Assembly (NCBI GenBank): GCA_023213395.1 | Contig: CM041465.1 | Location: 229,097,741 to 229,161,740, forward strand | DNA from: Cycas panzhihuaensis | Taxonomy: Eukaryota; Cycadophyta | Direction of reading: 5' to 3' | DNA length: 64,000 bases | Shown here: positions 34,575 through 45,838 of the stretch, piece after piece | Position numbering within the stretch: position 1 is the stretch's first letter | Layout of the letters: each line of letters opens with the position of its first letter | Translations under genes and position numbers: made by a program | Notes under the pieces: generated by a model | Databases searched by the model: none | The model's input: only the letters and a program-made list of their open reading frames with translations | Told to the model about the DNA's origin: nothing

Positions 34575-35640
34575 AAGAAATCATGTATAGAATTTCTTGA
34601 GGAATCTCCTATTAACAACTTTCTCAAGTGCAAGGCCCTTCAGGGTGGCGATCCTATATGCACCATTATCGAGGCTCTCAAGAATGATAAAAGAACTGAT
34701 CCATTTGGGTCTAAATTTGGTCAAGCAGTCGTGGAGATATTCTAATTTGAGGACATGGTTCCTAGGGTATGAAGGACGAGAATGAAGGTATTTATCATAG
34801 GTTCTTCACAAGTGGGCTTTAGATGCGAGGTTAGCCTAGTAGGTGGCTAGACATCTCTCATCTAAGGCCTCAAGGTCTAAGAGGCGAGCTTGGCAGATAG
34901 ACTCCTCATCGATAAGACCTTGAAGGGAAACTCATAGAGAGGGAATATCTACTTCCAATAGAGAATGGAGTAATTCCCATAGTAGCACTAATAGAAGTAC
35001 AGTAGGCCCATAGGGCAAAAGGAAGCTAAAGGTGCCAATCTTTCTAAGATTGGGCAATGGTTTTCTTTAAGATTTTGATAAGGGTCTTGTTGAATGATTC
35101 AACTTGACCATTTGCCTGGGGGTGGTAAGGAGAAGAGGTTTTGTGAGAGATCTTAAATTTCTCACAAAGTTCATCCATCTCCTTATTACAAAAAGGGGTT
35201 CCGTTATCTGTGATCAAGATGTCAATAATCTCAAAGTGGTAAATAATATACTGGTAGACGAAGGTAGTTATCGTCTTGCTAGGGGTAGTAGTTAAAGGGA
35301 TAGCTTCTGCCCATTTAGTAAAGTACTCAGTAGCATTCAAGATGAACTTGTACTACAACGAAGAGGGTGGTGATATAGCTTCGATAAGGTCTAGACCCCA
35401 CCAGAAAAGGGCCATGGAGAAACGATAGGGTCAAGGGCCTCGGAAGGCACGTAGAAGATGTTACCGTGCTTTTGCCATCGCTGACATCTCAAGGCATAGG
35501 CATGGGCATCCTTGAAGAGGGACAGCCAATAGAAGCCCATACAGAGGATCCTCTAGGCCATGGATTGGCCCCTAAAGTGGCCCCTGCAAATGCCGTGATG
35601 GCATTCGCGAAGTATCTAGTCTGCTTCATCTGGAATGACG
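34575..35640 (-). pseudogene. Gypsy G integrase
   Basis: From about 35640: decayed zinc-binding region, then ATEYFTKWAEAIPLTTTPSK (35334-35275) and ILITDNGTPFCNKEMDELCE (about 35223-35164) with the second catalytic Asp. Next is SSPYHPQANGQVESFNKTL with the catalytic Glu (about 35130-35074). A frameshift near 35040 follows. The C-terminal part is readable in another frame: LIDEES, LLDLEALDERCLATY, FRPKW, LDNGAYRIATLKGLALE and VNRRFLKKFYT ending near 34590. The first core Asp is replaced by Glu in TEYFTKW, which also occurs in some plant gypsy families. Confidence 0.88.
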
Positions 35641-36440
35641 CAGCAGAGGAGGATCCCATCAAAGGATCTTTTGTACAATACTTGGTCTATGAGAAATTAT
35701 TGCCTATTAGTGGTCCAGATGTGAGACCTAACCTTATTACTAGCTTCAGGGCAGTATTGCTGCTGAGTGAGGTACTACATGATATCACCATACCACTCAC
35801 TATCCATGAGTGGATGGGAAGGAGTGCTTTGAATGGTCAAAATAGACTTATCAGGAAGAGAGTTGTTGACAGGGGTATCGAATGAGTTAGGGATGGAGGT
35901 GTCTACGAGTTGTTCCGCCACTACCATCCCCTTTTTTAATTTCCTATTGACGATATGGAGATCGAATTCCTGAAGGAGGATAGCCCAACAACTAGCTCTA
36001 CCTGTCAGGTCAGAATGGGTAAGTAGATAACATAAGGGATCAGATTGAACGATCACCTTAGTAGTGTTACTGAGCAAGTAGTGCCTAAACTTCTTAGTTG
36101 CGTGAACTAAGGAGAGGCATTCCTTCTCGACCAAAAAATAGTTAAGTTCGGTAGCCACAAGGGTGCAGCTGATGAAGTAAATGGCCCTCTCGACTCCTGA
36201 ATCATCCTCTTGAGTGAGCATAGCATCTAAGGACTCATCAGTTACCAAGGTATAGAGAATAAAAGGCCTATTGAAGCAAGGGGGGGCCAATATTAGAGCA
36301 GAAGCAAGGGCTTCCTTAAGTCCTTTGAAGGCTCGTTGGGCCTTAGCAAACCAAATAAACGGGGCTCCCTTCTTCAACAAATTTGTAAGGGGTTTGGTGT
36401 TCATGGTAAAGTTTGCTAGGAAACACCTAAGGAAATTGAG
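35641..36440 (-). pseudogene. Gypsy G RNase H (native Ty3 type)
   Basis: An open stretch 36404-35775 begins KPLTNLLKKGAPFIW, then AQRAFKGLKEALASA, FILYTLVTDESLDAMLTQED with the first Asp, and AIYFISCTLVATELNYFLVEKECLSLVHATKKFRHYL-type text, split here as AIYFISCTLVATELNYF and EKECLSLVHATKKFRHYL. It ends FDLHIVNRKLKKG and then VNNSLPDKSILTI. Immediately after comes text like DSEWYGDIM, which already belongs to the integrase N-terminus. So no second RNase H lies between this domain and integrase. This domain degrades RNA in hybrids during replication. Confidence 0.9.
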
Positions 36441-37330
36441 TCTACCTAGAAACGACTTGATCTGTCACTGAGTTCTAGGTGATGACATGTCAAGGATCAC
36501 CTTGACTTTATCAGGGTTAATTTAAATTCCTTACTTTAACATAAGAAACCAAAGAAGTTTGCCAGAAATGATAGCAAATACGTATTTAAGTGGGTTAAGA
36601 CTCACGTGGTACTTGTGACATCATGTAAAGATGGCCCGCAAGTCTGAAGGATGATAGGCTCTAAAACATGAGAGACCCATCATGTCATCCATGAAGACCT
36701 CCAACGTGTTGTTGATAAGGTTATGGAAGATAAAATGCATCACCCTTTGATAAGTAGTGCCTGCATTTTTTAGTCCGAAGGGTATTGCCTTGTAGGCAAA
36801 GGTACCCCATAGAGTGGTGAAGGCCGTCTGGTGATGGTCTTCAGGAGAGATTTGAATATGGTTGTAACTGGAGAAGCTGTCCATTAAGGACATAATTTCA
36901 AACCTGGCAGTTCGATCAATGATCTGATTGATAAAAGGGAGTGGAAAGTTATCTTTAGGACATGCATTGTTGATATCACGGAAGTCAACATATATCCGGA
37001 TGGTCCCATTCTTTTTAGCAACAGGGACAATGTTGGACACCCATTTAGGGTAGTCAATAGAAGTAATAAGTCCAGCATCCAAAAGTTTCTCAACCTCTAT
37101 CTTGACAGTGGTTGAGAGTTTAGGATGCACTCGGCGTTGTTTCTAGTGCATAGGGCAAGTGCCAGGAATGATAGTGAGGTTGTGGGTGATAATGTAGGGG
37201 TCAATTCCCTTCATGTCAGAGTAATCCCATGTAAAGACATCCCAAAACTCCTAGAACAAAAGGGAATATTCCCTTACCTTATCAGGAGAGCATTCTGCCC
37301 CCACCTTAATGACCTTGCCCTAGGCGAGGA
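36441..37330 (-). pseudogene. Gypsy G reverse transcriptase
   Basis: Upstream linker text DYSDMKGIDPYIITHNL (near 37200) leads into the open frame 37130-36621: MHPKLSTTVKIEVEKLLDAG, YPKWVSNIVPVAKKNGTIRI, YVDFRDINNACPKDNFPLPF, IMSLMDSFSSYNHIQI with the first Asp, FTTLWGTFAYKAIPFGLKNA, and the catalytic box EVFMDDMMG (about 36698-36672). The catalytic pair DD is present in an FMDD context. After 36621 the frame is broken but thumb-like text continues to about 36530. Typical Ty3/gypsy order and residues. Confidence 0.92.
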
Positions 37331-38089
37331 CTATGTCTTGGGTTGCCCCCATGCACATGGTATTCTCCTCAAAATTGAGAGGGGCAAGGTCAAGGTCAGA
37401 AAGAGTGGACCCAATTGCCAAGAGCTTCTAGTGGCCAAGCCTATGGTGACCAGAAGGAAAGTTGGGCGCAGAGCCCACCAAGTGCTCGAGCAAAGCCTCA
37501 CCATCTTCAAAGTAATTGATCCTGTGGATGACCTTACTTCAAATAGATGAGGTGTTAGAGAGAGTGGGAGTGATGGGACCATGATGGTCAGTAGATTTCC
37601 TAATATCCCCAAAAGACTTTAAGGGATAGTCAGGAAGGGGCTCCTCATAAGGAGCAAAAGGAAGTTCCTCAAGGCCATCACCTTTGGGGGGTGATGGAGA
37701 GGAAGAATCAAGGACCTGTGGGTTAATGCATGCAATGACATATGACACAAGGGGATGACTAGTCTCTCTAATAAGAGGAGTTTTAGGTTGGGACTTAGAA
37801 TAGGAAGGGTGGCTCCTACTAATATGGAGGAAGGAGATAGGGTGAGGAAAGTCCTCGTCCTTGCCATGGGACTCATTGTCGCTGAACATGGCAAGGTTCC
37901 CATAGCTTCCAACACCAATAGGAGCAAAGTAAGTAAGGCTCAAGGAAGAAGATGCAGGATCTTCTTCAAGATAGGATGGATTGGGTATACCGATAGAGTA
38001 AGTCAAGGCGTGAGTAGAAGGGCCTTTGTTCCTCTTCACATGACCATGACTTGCTTGGTTGGTAGGACGAGCTTATTTAACAGGTGGGC
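37331..38089 (-). pseudogene. Gypsy G protease-RT linker
   Basis: An open stretch (38039-37539) reads PSTHALTYSIGIPNPSYLEE and a Ser/Pro-rich segment, e.g. DSSSPSPPKGDGLEELPFAP. It is low in recognisable structure, as expected for the polyprotein linker. Then comes text with TMCMGATQDIV before the RT. Confidence 0.7.
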
Positions 38090-38597
38090 GTTCGCAAGAA
38101 ACAACCCTCATTCACCCATCATGGATAAACTTGATTTATCCCCAGCAGGTCGAACACACAGCTCCCATCTGATCGAGCCATGGCTGACCCAAAAGAAGAT
38201 TCTAGTCAACGGCTATGTCAAGGACTACAATGTCAGCAAGGATAGTCTTGTCCTCGAGAGTGAGCGAGATCGAAACAGATCCTAATGGGGTCTTTTCACT
38301 ACCGTTGTAGCCTTAGCATCGCTATGGAATAGGTTCCAAGGCAAAAATGCCAAGCTCTTACATAATACGCAAGGGCATGGCATTAACAAAAGAACCATTG
38401 TTAATAACAGCCCTTCATAATGTGCAGTCAGGTGTGTCGATGGTGATGATAAAAGGGAAGTTCCACTGGCATTCCCTTTCACAAGTAGGAGGAAGGTCTT
38501 TAGGGTAAAAGGAAATGATGGGCTCATGACTTTGGGTGATACCCAAAGCATGAACAGGCATGTCACCCAATCCTAAAGCTTCCAAAAGGAGTGTCCA
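38090..38597 (-). pseudogene. Gypsy G aspartic protease
   Basis: The minus strand in one frame reads INNGSFVNAMPLRIM (about 38403-38359), then GYNGSEKTPLGSVSISLTLE (about 38308-38249) and IVVLDIAVDQNLLLGQPWLD (about 38230-38171). This is a retropepsin: flap, hydrophobic strand and the LLLGRPWL-type box. The catalytic DTG/DNG is NNG here: Asp has become Asn by one G-to-A change. Several stops also occur. Confidence 0.8.
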
Positions 38598-39470
38598 CTA
38601 TTCGGGACAACTTCTTAAGACATCTATAATGCACATGCTGGTAGCCACGGTACAAAGCTCATCGACAATAGAAAAGGCCTTTCCCTTTACTGTGGGTTGA
38701 GGAAGGGCTCTCCTGAAATCGTAGCGACCTGGATGAATAGGAATAGTCTTGGGAAGTAACAGAACTTCTAAAAGGAAGGTTTCTGGAAGAGGATCAGGAT
38801 ATGGAATAGATGAAGAGGCTCTAGCTCCCTCTTTAGCGGCTTGAGACCGAGTTAAGGTATATAAAGGGGTGGCCTCAAGCATTTGGATCACCTTCTTTCC
38901 TTTATTCCAGAACCACGAAGGTGGAGAGGTACGACGGTTGGGAGAACGCAAGGAAGAAGATAAATCCCATGCACCCTTCCTTTTACTATGTGAAGGGTGG
39001 GAATTTAGAGATCTTCCCTAGTTCCAGTTGTTCTTTGCTTGAGTATTACGATCATGCTCCCTATGCTTAGGGAATGAATCCTTGTGGACTAGTTGGTTAA
39101 AGTTGGGCCTTAGGGCCCATTTTAGAGATGAGTCACGTTGCGGCACATCCCTAGGATGTTGAACCTAATAATGTGCATTGTCATAGAAACATTCCCCGTG
39201 AATAGAATACCACTTCTTCTCAAACGAGGAGTCAATTTTCCTTGCTTGAGAGGATTGGGTGTTATCACCCTTAGGGGGAATAACTTGAGAAGCTTTTTGA
39301 ATTTATTTGTTAGAAGTGGGTGATGAAAGAGCTTGCAATTTAAGTTCCTTCATCGTACATTTGAATGGATGTATAGCAGAAGTGAGTGGGTCTAAGGTCT
39401 TCTCAGTCAAATGAGAAGAAGACCTAGTGGACTATTGTGGTTTAGTTTCTTTGGTTTAGGGTGGTGCCTC
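38598..39470 (-). pseudogene. Gypsy G gag remnant
   Basis: An open stretch (38951-38598) includes KKVIQMLEATPLYTLTRSQA, then a Ser/Pro-rich part and ALPQPTVKGKAFSIVDELCT. Upstream to 39470 there are scattered readable strings but no conserved capsid motif that I can name. A full Tat gag would extend far upstream; the junction with Y at about 39470 removes it. Confidence 0.55.
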
Positions 39471-39551
39471 ACATCGTTGTGAGGGCTTAAGGGGCTTCTT
39501 GAATATAATATAATATAGTTGTTGTGATCGTAATAGAGCTTTGATACCAAA
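39471..39551 (-). other. Y leader remnant and primer-binding site
   Basis: Minus strand TGGTATCAAAGC (39549-39538) lies two bases after the 5' LTR of Y; it is the tRNA primer site with one G-to-A change. About 65 bases of leader follow before gypsy sequence begins. Confidence 0.7.
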
Positions 39552-39810
39552 TGATAGAGCATGGGGATAGAGCAAAATGATTATAAAAATTCCATGTCAA
39601 ACATATTAACAAAAATCTAAAATATTAATGGTGTTAAAAAATACCTTGGGGTCAGAGACCTCTTATTTATAGTCAGGATACTGGGATATATCCTGCCATC
39701 ATATTAATATTTTTAAATTCAAAAAATAATAAAAAATTATATACCTATTAACTTGAATGACTGGAGCCAGTTATGGTAGTCTCACAACGTCCTTAAGTGG
39801 TGTGCACTCT

Positions 39811-40168
39811 TGTTAGCATGGCAATTAATTATTAAGCCACTTAATTAATGTTAATGTGGTTTAATTATGTGAAAGGGTGTGAGCCAATAGCTGTGATTTA
39901 TTTGGAGGGTCACAACCCTAAACGAGTGACACCTCTTGGAGAGTATATATGCCTTGAGGCCTTATGTATTTGATATCGAAGTTTATTGTAAAATAATCAA
40001 CGATCCCTCGAGGATCCTTTTGTGGTGGGTTTTTTCCCAGAAGGGTTTTCCCACGTAGATCTTGTGTTCTGTGCATGTCTTCTGTGTATATTTTTCTTGT
40101 ACTTACTGTGTATGGTTAAAAGATCCTTTAGATGGGAACACATATGTATGTTTTTATGTTCCCGAACA
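39811..40168 (+). repeat. A 5' LTR
   Basis: Starts TGTTAGCATGGCAATTAA and ends TTCCCGAACA just before the primer-binding site. 358 bases. Confidence 0.92.
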
Positions 40169-40180
40169 TGGTATTAGAGC
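40169..40180 (+). other. A primer-binding site
   Basis: TGGTATTAGAGC directly after the 5' LTR, complementary to initiator methionine tRNA. Confidence 0.88.
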
Positions 40181-41770
40181 AGCAAGGTCTTGCACAGTTG
40201 AAGCTTGATGGTGAGCGGGGTAATGGAATCGTTAGTTGTCGAGTAATGCTGTCTAACCCAAGTCGAGTCTTGAGGGTCCATCAACCCTAGCATCATGCAG
40301 AAGTAGGCACCGAAAAATCAATGGTTGTTGGAGCAGTGGAGATCACTATTCAACAGAGTGTAAGGGTTATTGGAGTCTATATTTAGGCATGAAGACCATG
40401 TTGGTGGTTGGAGTTAGCCCATTTGGGGTTATCCGAAGATGATTGATGATCTGTTGAGGTGATTCAAGCATGTAGAACATGTACTGATGGTGATTCGATG
40501 ACATTAAGGACATCCCTCTTTCCATACAAGTAAGTATGGGGTATTCCCACTCAAAGCACTATAAAACTCAATAAAAACAAAGCTTCTTCTAGTGTTGCCT
40601 TCGTTAGTCTGTATAAGGAAGATATTAGAGTCTTTTTGGACAATTTTCAGTTCTCTATACTGAGATTAAGAGAAGTACACAGTAGTATAAGGCATCTTTC
40701 ATTGAAAATTTTGAGTTGTAGCATCTCTATCTATGGGTATATGACCCCATATCTACACTAAAAACACACTTTTGAGCCGACATCGTGGTGTTGTTAAGTT
40801 GTTAGGTTGTTTGTATGACTTGCTGAGATGTGTATACATTAAATAAAGGCTATACAACTATTCTAAGGCTATTTTTAGTGCCTTAGATGATGGCTGAGTG
40901 CGTTTTGATATGATTAGAGAGTGGCTGGGTAGATTTAGGATTGGTTGGGTGCTCTTTGTGTATATCTAGGACTGGTTGTGTTGTTTTCTTAGTGTTTGAG
41001 CACCTTTAGAAGCTGGCTGGGTCATTTTCAAGGGGGCTATTTGCCTGTTAAGATCTAATTTAGCACTAATCTAAGGAGGCTAGGCGCATTTCCTCTTAAT
41101 TGGATGCTTTATTTACTGGTTTGTTGATAACTATGGTTGTTTAGAGGCTGTTCAAGTACTCAGGAGACATGTCTTGGATGCGTTGAAGCCTTACCAACCG
41201 TACAGATGATATAGACCACTTGGTGACATCACAAAGAGCAGTAGGGTGTGTTGAACAACCACATCCCTTTCCTCAAGTAGTGTGACTTTTGGAGGATACT
41301 TAGGCAGGTGACTTAAATTAAAAAGGCATGAGTTCCTTGAAAGGTAGTCACTTTTAGAATATGCCTTTTAGCATATTCCAATCTTAATTCAACTTTATAA
41401 AAGCTTTTTGAACCATTGATGCATGTCAATAGTGAGAGATACTTGATGTGTCTTTGAGCCATTTCGAGTGTAAATCAAGGAGTTTTTTTATAATTTTTTG
41501 ACTTGGAGATTGTGCACCATCATCGTATGGAGGCATCTTTGTTCTGGAGCACATGTTTTTAGCCATTTTGAAGTGTTAGTTATGATATTTAATGGCTATT
41601 TAAGGTCATTTATTTATAGATAAGATGAGAAAAATAGTCAGTGGCTCACTTAACATGGGTATAATCCATGTTGGGTCCCTTTGGAAGCGTGCTCATGAGG
41701 CAGAGGAGGTCACAAGGGTGCTTTTTCTTCCTTAATATGTTTGTTTGGTGTCGTGTGCTTCACATTGTAG
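40181..41770 (+). other. A leader
   Basis: 1.6 kb with no domain recognised. Around 40890-41050 a motif like GGCTGGGT/GGTTGGGT recurs about every 40-60 bases, suggesting a degenerate tandem repeat. Confidence 0.5.
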
Positions 41771-42590
41771 CCTATCGTTCAAGATAGAGAAGCTTATACC
41801 TAAAGTTATCTTTAACAGTAACAATTTTAGCGAATGGAAGGCTAATACAGAGCTTATTTTGATGGTGAACCAACTATGGGGAATCACCAAGGCGACGCTT
41901 GTTTCAGTCCCACTTGGCCATAAAGAGCATATTAAACTTGAAGAGAAGTAATACATGGTTGTTGGATTACTGAAACTCTCACTGGTGCCAGACCAAAGGC
42001 TCTAGTTCATAATCTGGATGACCCAACTGAGATTTGGATGAAGTTGTGTGATACTTTTGAGAAGAAGAAGATGAATAGGTATCTTTCTCTGATGTTGGAA
42101 CTACTCAATTCAAAAGTTAAAGATAAGAATAATATTAGCTCCTACCTAAATAAAATGACTGACTTGAGGAACAAGCTAGAAGAATTGAAGAAGAACTCGA
42201 TCAATGATGCACTCTTATTTGCGATAATCATGTCGAAGCTGCATATTGCATTCTCCACATTCTAGACCATTTATGGTAGAGACGAAGTGATGGAAGCAGA
42301 AATTTTTGATGGGATCAAAAACCTAATTTTAGTAGAGGATGCCAAGCTAAACCATCATGGATTTTTTGGTGGATCTTCCTCAAGTTAGACCTTAGCCATG
42401 AAAAGTCAGAGGAAGGAGGCCCTTAAGGAGGAGAAAATCACACAAAGGTCTGGAGAAAGCTCTCAAGACAAGAAGAAGTTTAAACTATAAGAAGGATGGT
42501 CACCGCGAAAAGAACTGTTGGTTCAAGCATCATGACAAGTGCAAAGGTAACCAGGATGATAAAGGAAAGAATGTTGCTGCTCATTACGTT
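41771..42590 (+). pseudogene. A gag
   Basis: The capsid begins FKIEKLIPKVIFNSNNFSEW (41787 onward), with text such as LMVNQLWGITKATL. A frame change follows near 41950; then DDPTEIWMKLCDTFEKKKMN (42016-42075), LNKMTDLRNKLEELKKNSIN and a UBN2-type ending MSKLHIAFSTF. A damaged CCHC region with GHREKNCW-like residues follows near 42490-42520. Gag of this style is typical of copia elements. Stops and frameshifts throughout. Confidence 0.82.
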
Positions 42591-44100
42591 TGAGCGCAAA
42601 CCTTGTCAGCTAAATCGGATCGGAGAGACTATTGGGTACTAGATTCTGAGGCACATAAGCATATCTCTTACCAGAGGTAGAACTTTGATACGTTAAAAGC
42701 AAATTAAAGTGGTGCTAAGATCGTTCTTGGAGATGCTCACGTGTTGCTGGTAGATGGTATTGGTGAAGTTTCCATTACAGGAGGCAAGTTTTCTAGGGTA
42801 TATTATGTACCCAAGATGCAGTTAAACCTTTTGTCTACTCAGGAGATTTACAAACAAGGTATGAAAGTGGAGCTCTATAATGATAAGTGCCTAATAAAAG
42901 ACCTAAAATAGAACTTTATTGTCGTAGCTACTGAGAAAGTCAATGACAACTTCTGGGTGTTTAAAAATTTTCAATCTCAGAAGAAGTCATACTCCTTTGT
43001 TGCTAGTGTGGATGACGAAAGTAAACTGTGGCACAATCACCTTGGGCATCTTAATTATAGGAGTATTGCACTACTAAAGAGGTTGAAGATGGTGGAAGGA
43101 CTACCATTAGTTTCCTGCTTAGACGGTGTATGAGAAAGGTGTTTGTATAGCAAGCATCATCGCTATCCTTTTGCTTAGGATAATGCTTAGAGAGCCAAGG
43201 AGAAGTTAGAGCTTGTGCACTCAGATATTATGAGGCTACTCCCAAACCCTTCGGTATAAGGAGCCCGATATACACTTGTATTTATGGATGATTACACTAG
43301 GAAAGCCTAGGTTTATTTTCTCAAGAACAAGTCAAACATATTTGATTACTTTCGTGATTAGAAAGTGATGGTTAAAAATGAAAATGAAAGTGATAAGAAA
43401 ATAAAATCTTTATGAAGTGATAATAGCAAGGAGTATGACAATCATTATTTCAATCAGTTCTACCATAGCCATGGTATAAAGTGGGAGTTTACAGTCCCAT
43501 ATACCCCACAATAGAATGGAGTTACTGGAAAAAAAAAACGTACCATGATGGAGATGGCAAGGTGTATGGTGTACGCTAAAAACCTACCACCAAAGTTTTG
43601 GGCAGAAGTTATGGCGACTGCTATTTATATTTTGAATAGGGTACCCACTCAGGTAGTTCATAGTATGACCCCTGAAGAGAAATGGATTAGTTAGAAGCCT
43701 ACCATTAGCCATTTGAGAATGTTTGGGTGTATTACAAATGCCCACATCCCTGACAATACTCAAAAGAAGTTGGATCAGAAAAGTCATAAGTGCATATTCA
43801 TGGGGTATTACACGAAGAACAAAGCCTACAGACTATGGGATCCATAGGGGGAAAAGATTGTGGTCATTTGGGATGTTAAATTTGATGAGTCATCAATGTA
43901 TCATGCTGAAAGAGCATCAGGGGAACCTTTTTACCCTCCCCTTCTCCCATTCCTAGATTCTTTAAGCAAAGATGATGACATGCCAGTCATTATAGCACCT
44001 GAGGAAGCAAGACCAAGTGGGACGAGTAATAGTGAGGAGCCGCTGTAAGAAGAAGTACCTCCAACAATGGGTCCTTCTATACCTTTATAGGCAAGGAAAA
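42591..44100 (+). pseudogene. A protease and integrase
   Basis: The protease site reads DYWVLDSEAHKHIS (42630-42671): the Gly after Asp-Ser has become Glu. The zinc-binding region with LWHNHLGHLNY lies at 43027-43059. The integrase core includes LVHSDI near 43215-43230 and FMDDYTRKA near 43283-43310. The conserved PQQNG box at 43508-43519 is broken by TAG in place of Gln. The C-terminal box contains HLRMFGC and KCIFMGYYTKNKAYRLW (43790-43840). All catalytic domains recognisable, none functional. Confidence 0.85.
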
Positions 44101-44239
44101 CTCTTGAAGATTCCAGTATGGCAATGGAAACCCTAACTGATAATAGATGAACCAGAAGTTAGCATACTAATCAAACTCTACTGGTAGATACCAATGACTT
44201 TAGTGATCTTGATTCATTTACTGAAGCGAAAGGAGATTC

Positions 44240-45290
44240 ACGATAGAGAGTGACAATGGAGGAAGAGTGTGGTTCTCTAATGAAGAACGATATGTGGGAT
44301 TTGGTTCCACTCCCTCTATCGAAGAACCTTATAGGATGCAAGTGGGTCTATAAGATAAAGTTCTACTCCGATGGAGAGGTGGACAAGTACAAGGCCAGAC
44401 TTGTTGCACAGGGATTCAAGTACAAAGAAGGAATTGACTACGAGGAGACATTTGTACCAGTCTCTAGAATGACAACATCTCGCTTACTCATTTCCTTAAC
44501 AGTTGCATTAGATTGGGAGTTACACTAGATGGATGTTAAGTTTGCATTCCTTAATAGGGATCTAAAGGAGGAGATATACATGTTGTAGCCTTTGGGTTTC
44601 ATTAAGGATGGCCAGGAGCATCTTGTTTGCCGTATGAAAAAGTCAATCTATGGCCTAAAACAAGCACCTTGTGCTTGGTATGAGAAGATGGATACCAAGT
44701 TAAAAGCTAAAGGTTTTGAAATTTTAGAACTCGACCTGAATCTGTATATGAAAAGAAGAGGGACTTCCATAGTTGCTTGTGTGGTGTATGTGAATGATCT
44801 AATCATCAGTGGTAATCATGGCAAGGCTATAGCTAAAGTTAAATACAATTTGGGAGCTTCATTTGACATGACGGATCTTGGGAAACTTCACTATTTCTTG
44901 GGCATTCAGATGAGGCAGATGGAAGATAGGATCGTGTTATTGCAATCGCAGTATGTGAAGAACTTATTAGAAAGATTTAGGATGCAGAACTGCAAACTTG
45001 CTGCAATGCCATGTGTAAAAGGCACAAGATTCAGAAGGATATGGCCCAACCTTCTGTAGATGGCACAAAATATTGCCAGTTGGTAGGGAGTCTCATTTAT
45101 TTGACTCATACCAGGACAAATATCACATGCGTTGTTGGATTGGTTTCCTGCTACATGCAAAATCCTCAAGAGCCTCATTTGGTGGCAGCAAAGCAGGTTT
45201 TAAAATATTTAAAAGGGACAATCAATCTTGGTCTTGAATACTGCAGAGGTGAGAAGATCAGGTTGCATGACTACACGGACAATGATTAGG
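44240..45290 (+). pseudogene. A reverse transcriptase
   Basis: Two long open segments (44250-44528 and 44592-45059): [60 protein letters not shown], a stop at the position of QMDV (44526), then MKKSIYGLKQAPCAWYEKMD. The catalytic YVDD box reads VVYVNDLIISG (44785-44817): the first Asp is Asn through one G-to-A change. A frameshift near 45040 leads into SLIYLTHTRTNITCVVGL. Confidence 0.9.
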
Positions 45291-45780
45291 AAGGAGATTC
45301 TAAAAATTAGAAGTCCACTGCTGGATACCTGTTTAGTATTAGCAATGGATTTATTTCGTGGTAGTCGAAGAAGCAGCAAATAGTGGCGCTATCTTCTATA
45401 GAAGTAGAATATCAAGGACTTAGTGCTGGCATAAAAGAAGCAATATGATTGCAAGGTCTCTTGGAATTTCTTGGCATTTCCAATGGGCATCCGATTCTCT
45501 TTGTTGATAATTAGAGTACCATTCATCTGTCAAAGAATCCAGAGTTTCATATGTGTATAAAGCATATCGAGATTCAGCAACATTACATTCGTGAATAGAC
45601 CAAGTCAGGGAAATTATAGGTCGACTATTATTTGAGTGAATTATAACTTACAGACATGTTCACCAAGCCACTCACTAAAGACCAATTCACAAAGATGCAT
45701 ACCAGATTAGGACTCACCGATGTTATCCTTGAGAGGGGATGTATCAGCAAGGATAAAGAAGCTGCAGGATAGTCTTAGCC
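45291..45780 (+). pseudogene. A RNase H
   Basis: Begins at DYTDND (45267-45289) and continues with a stop, KSTAGYLFSISNGFISW-like text, VALSSIEVEYQGLSAG (about 45386-45433) and DMFTKPLTKDQFTKMHTRLG (45652-45711). The end, ILERGCISKDKEAAG, is the family signature shared with N1. Stops throughout. Confidence 0.85.
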
Positions 45781-45826
45781 TTCATGATAACTTAGCTCCT
45801 GCACATTGCAAGTTCCCCACATTCAC

Positions 45827-45838
45827 ATTAAGGGGGGA
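45827..45838 (+). other. A polypurine tract
   Basis: ATTAAGGGGGGA immediately before the 3' LTR. Confidence 0.85.

Larger units (their letters stand above)
28946..39470 (-). mobile_element. Tat-like Ty3/gypsy retrotransposon G, 5' truncated
   Basis: On the minus strand: gag remnant, protease, RT, RNase H, integrase, then a 2-kb region, a second RNase HI domain, and a long LTR-like end with a TATA box. The order protease-RT-RH-integrase is that of Ty3/gypsy. The extra RNase H and the long 3' end suggest the Tat lineage. The 5' LTR, leader and most of gag are missing: the sequence breaks near 39470 directly into the leader of Y. The flank on the other side (TCAAC in minus orientation, 28941-28945) has no partner there. 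Confidence 0.8.

Noticed and set aside
35466-35885. 139-codon plus-strand frame
   Set aside because: Shadow of the gypsy RNase H-integrase region; no motif of its own.
37125-37550. 141-codon plus-strand frame
   Set aside because: It is opposite the gypsy protease-RT linker, whose minus-strand frame carries the expected polyprotein text.
37755-38285. 176-codon plus-strand frame
   Set aside because: Shadow of the gypsy protease and linker on the other strand.
28946-39470. Endogenous plant virus (pararetrovirus)
   Set aside because: The presence of integrase, the gypsy domain order and the LTR-like end, and the absence of movement or coat protein motifs, point to an LTR retrotransposon.
24870-39810. 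Idea that 24870-25158 and 39552-39810 are LTRs of the gypsy element
   Set aside because: The purine tract and copia RNase H end of Y abut 25158, and the PBS of the same element abuts 39552, so they are LTRs of copia Y; the gypsy lies inside Y.
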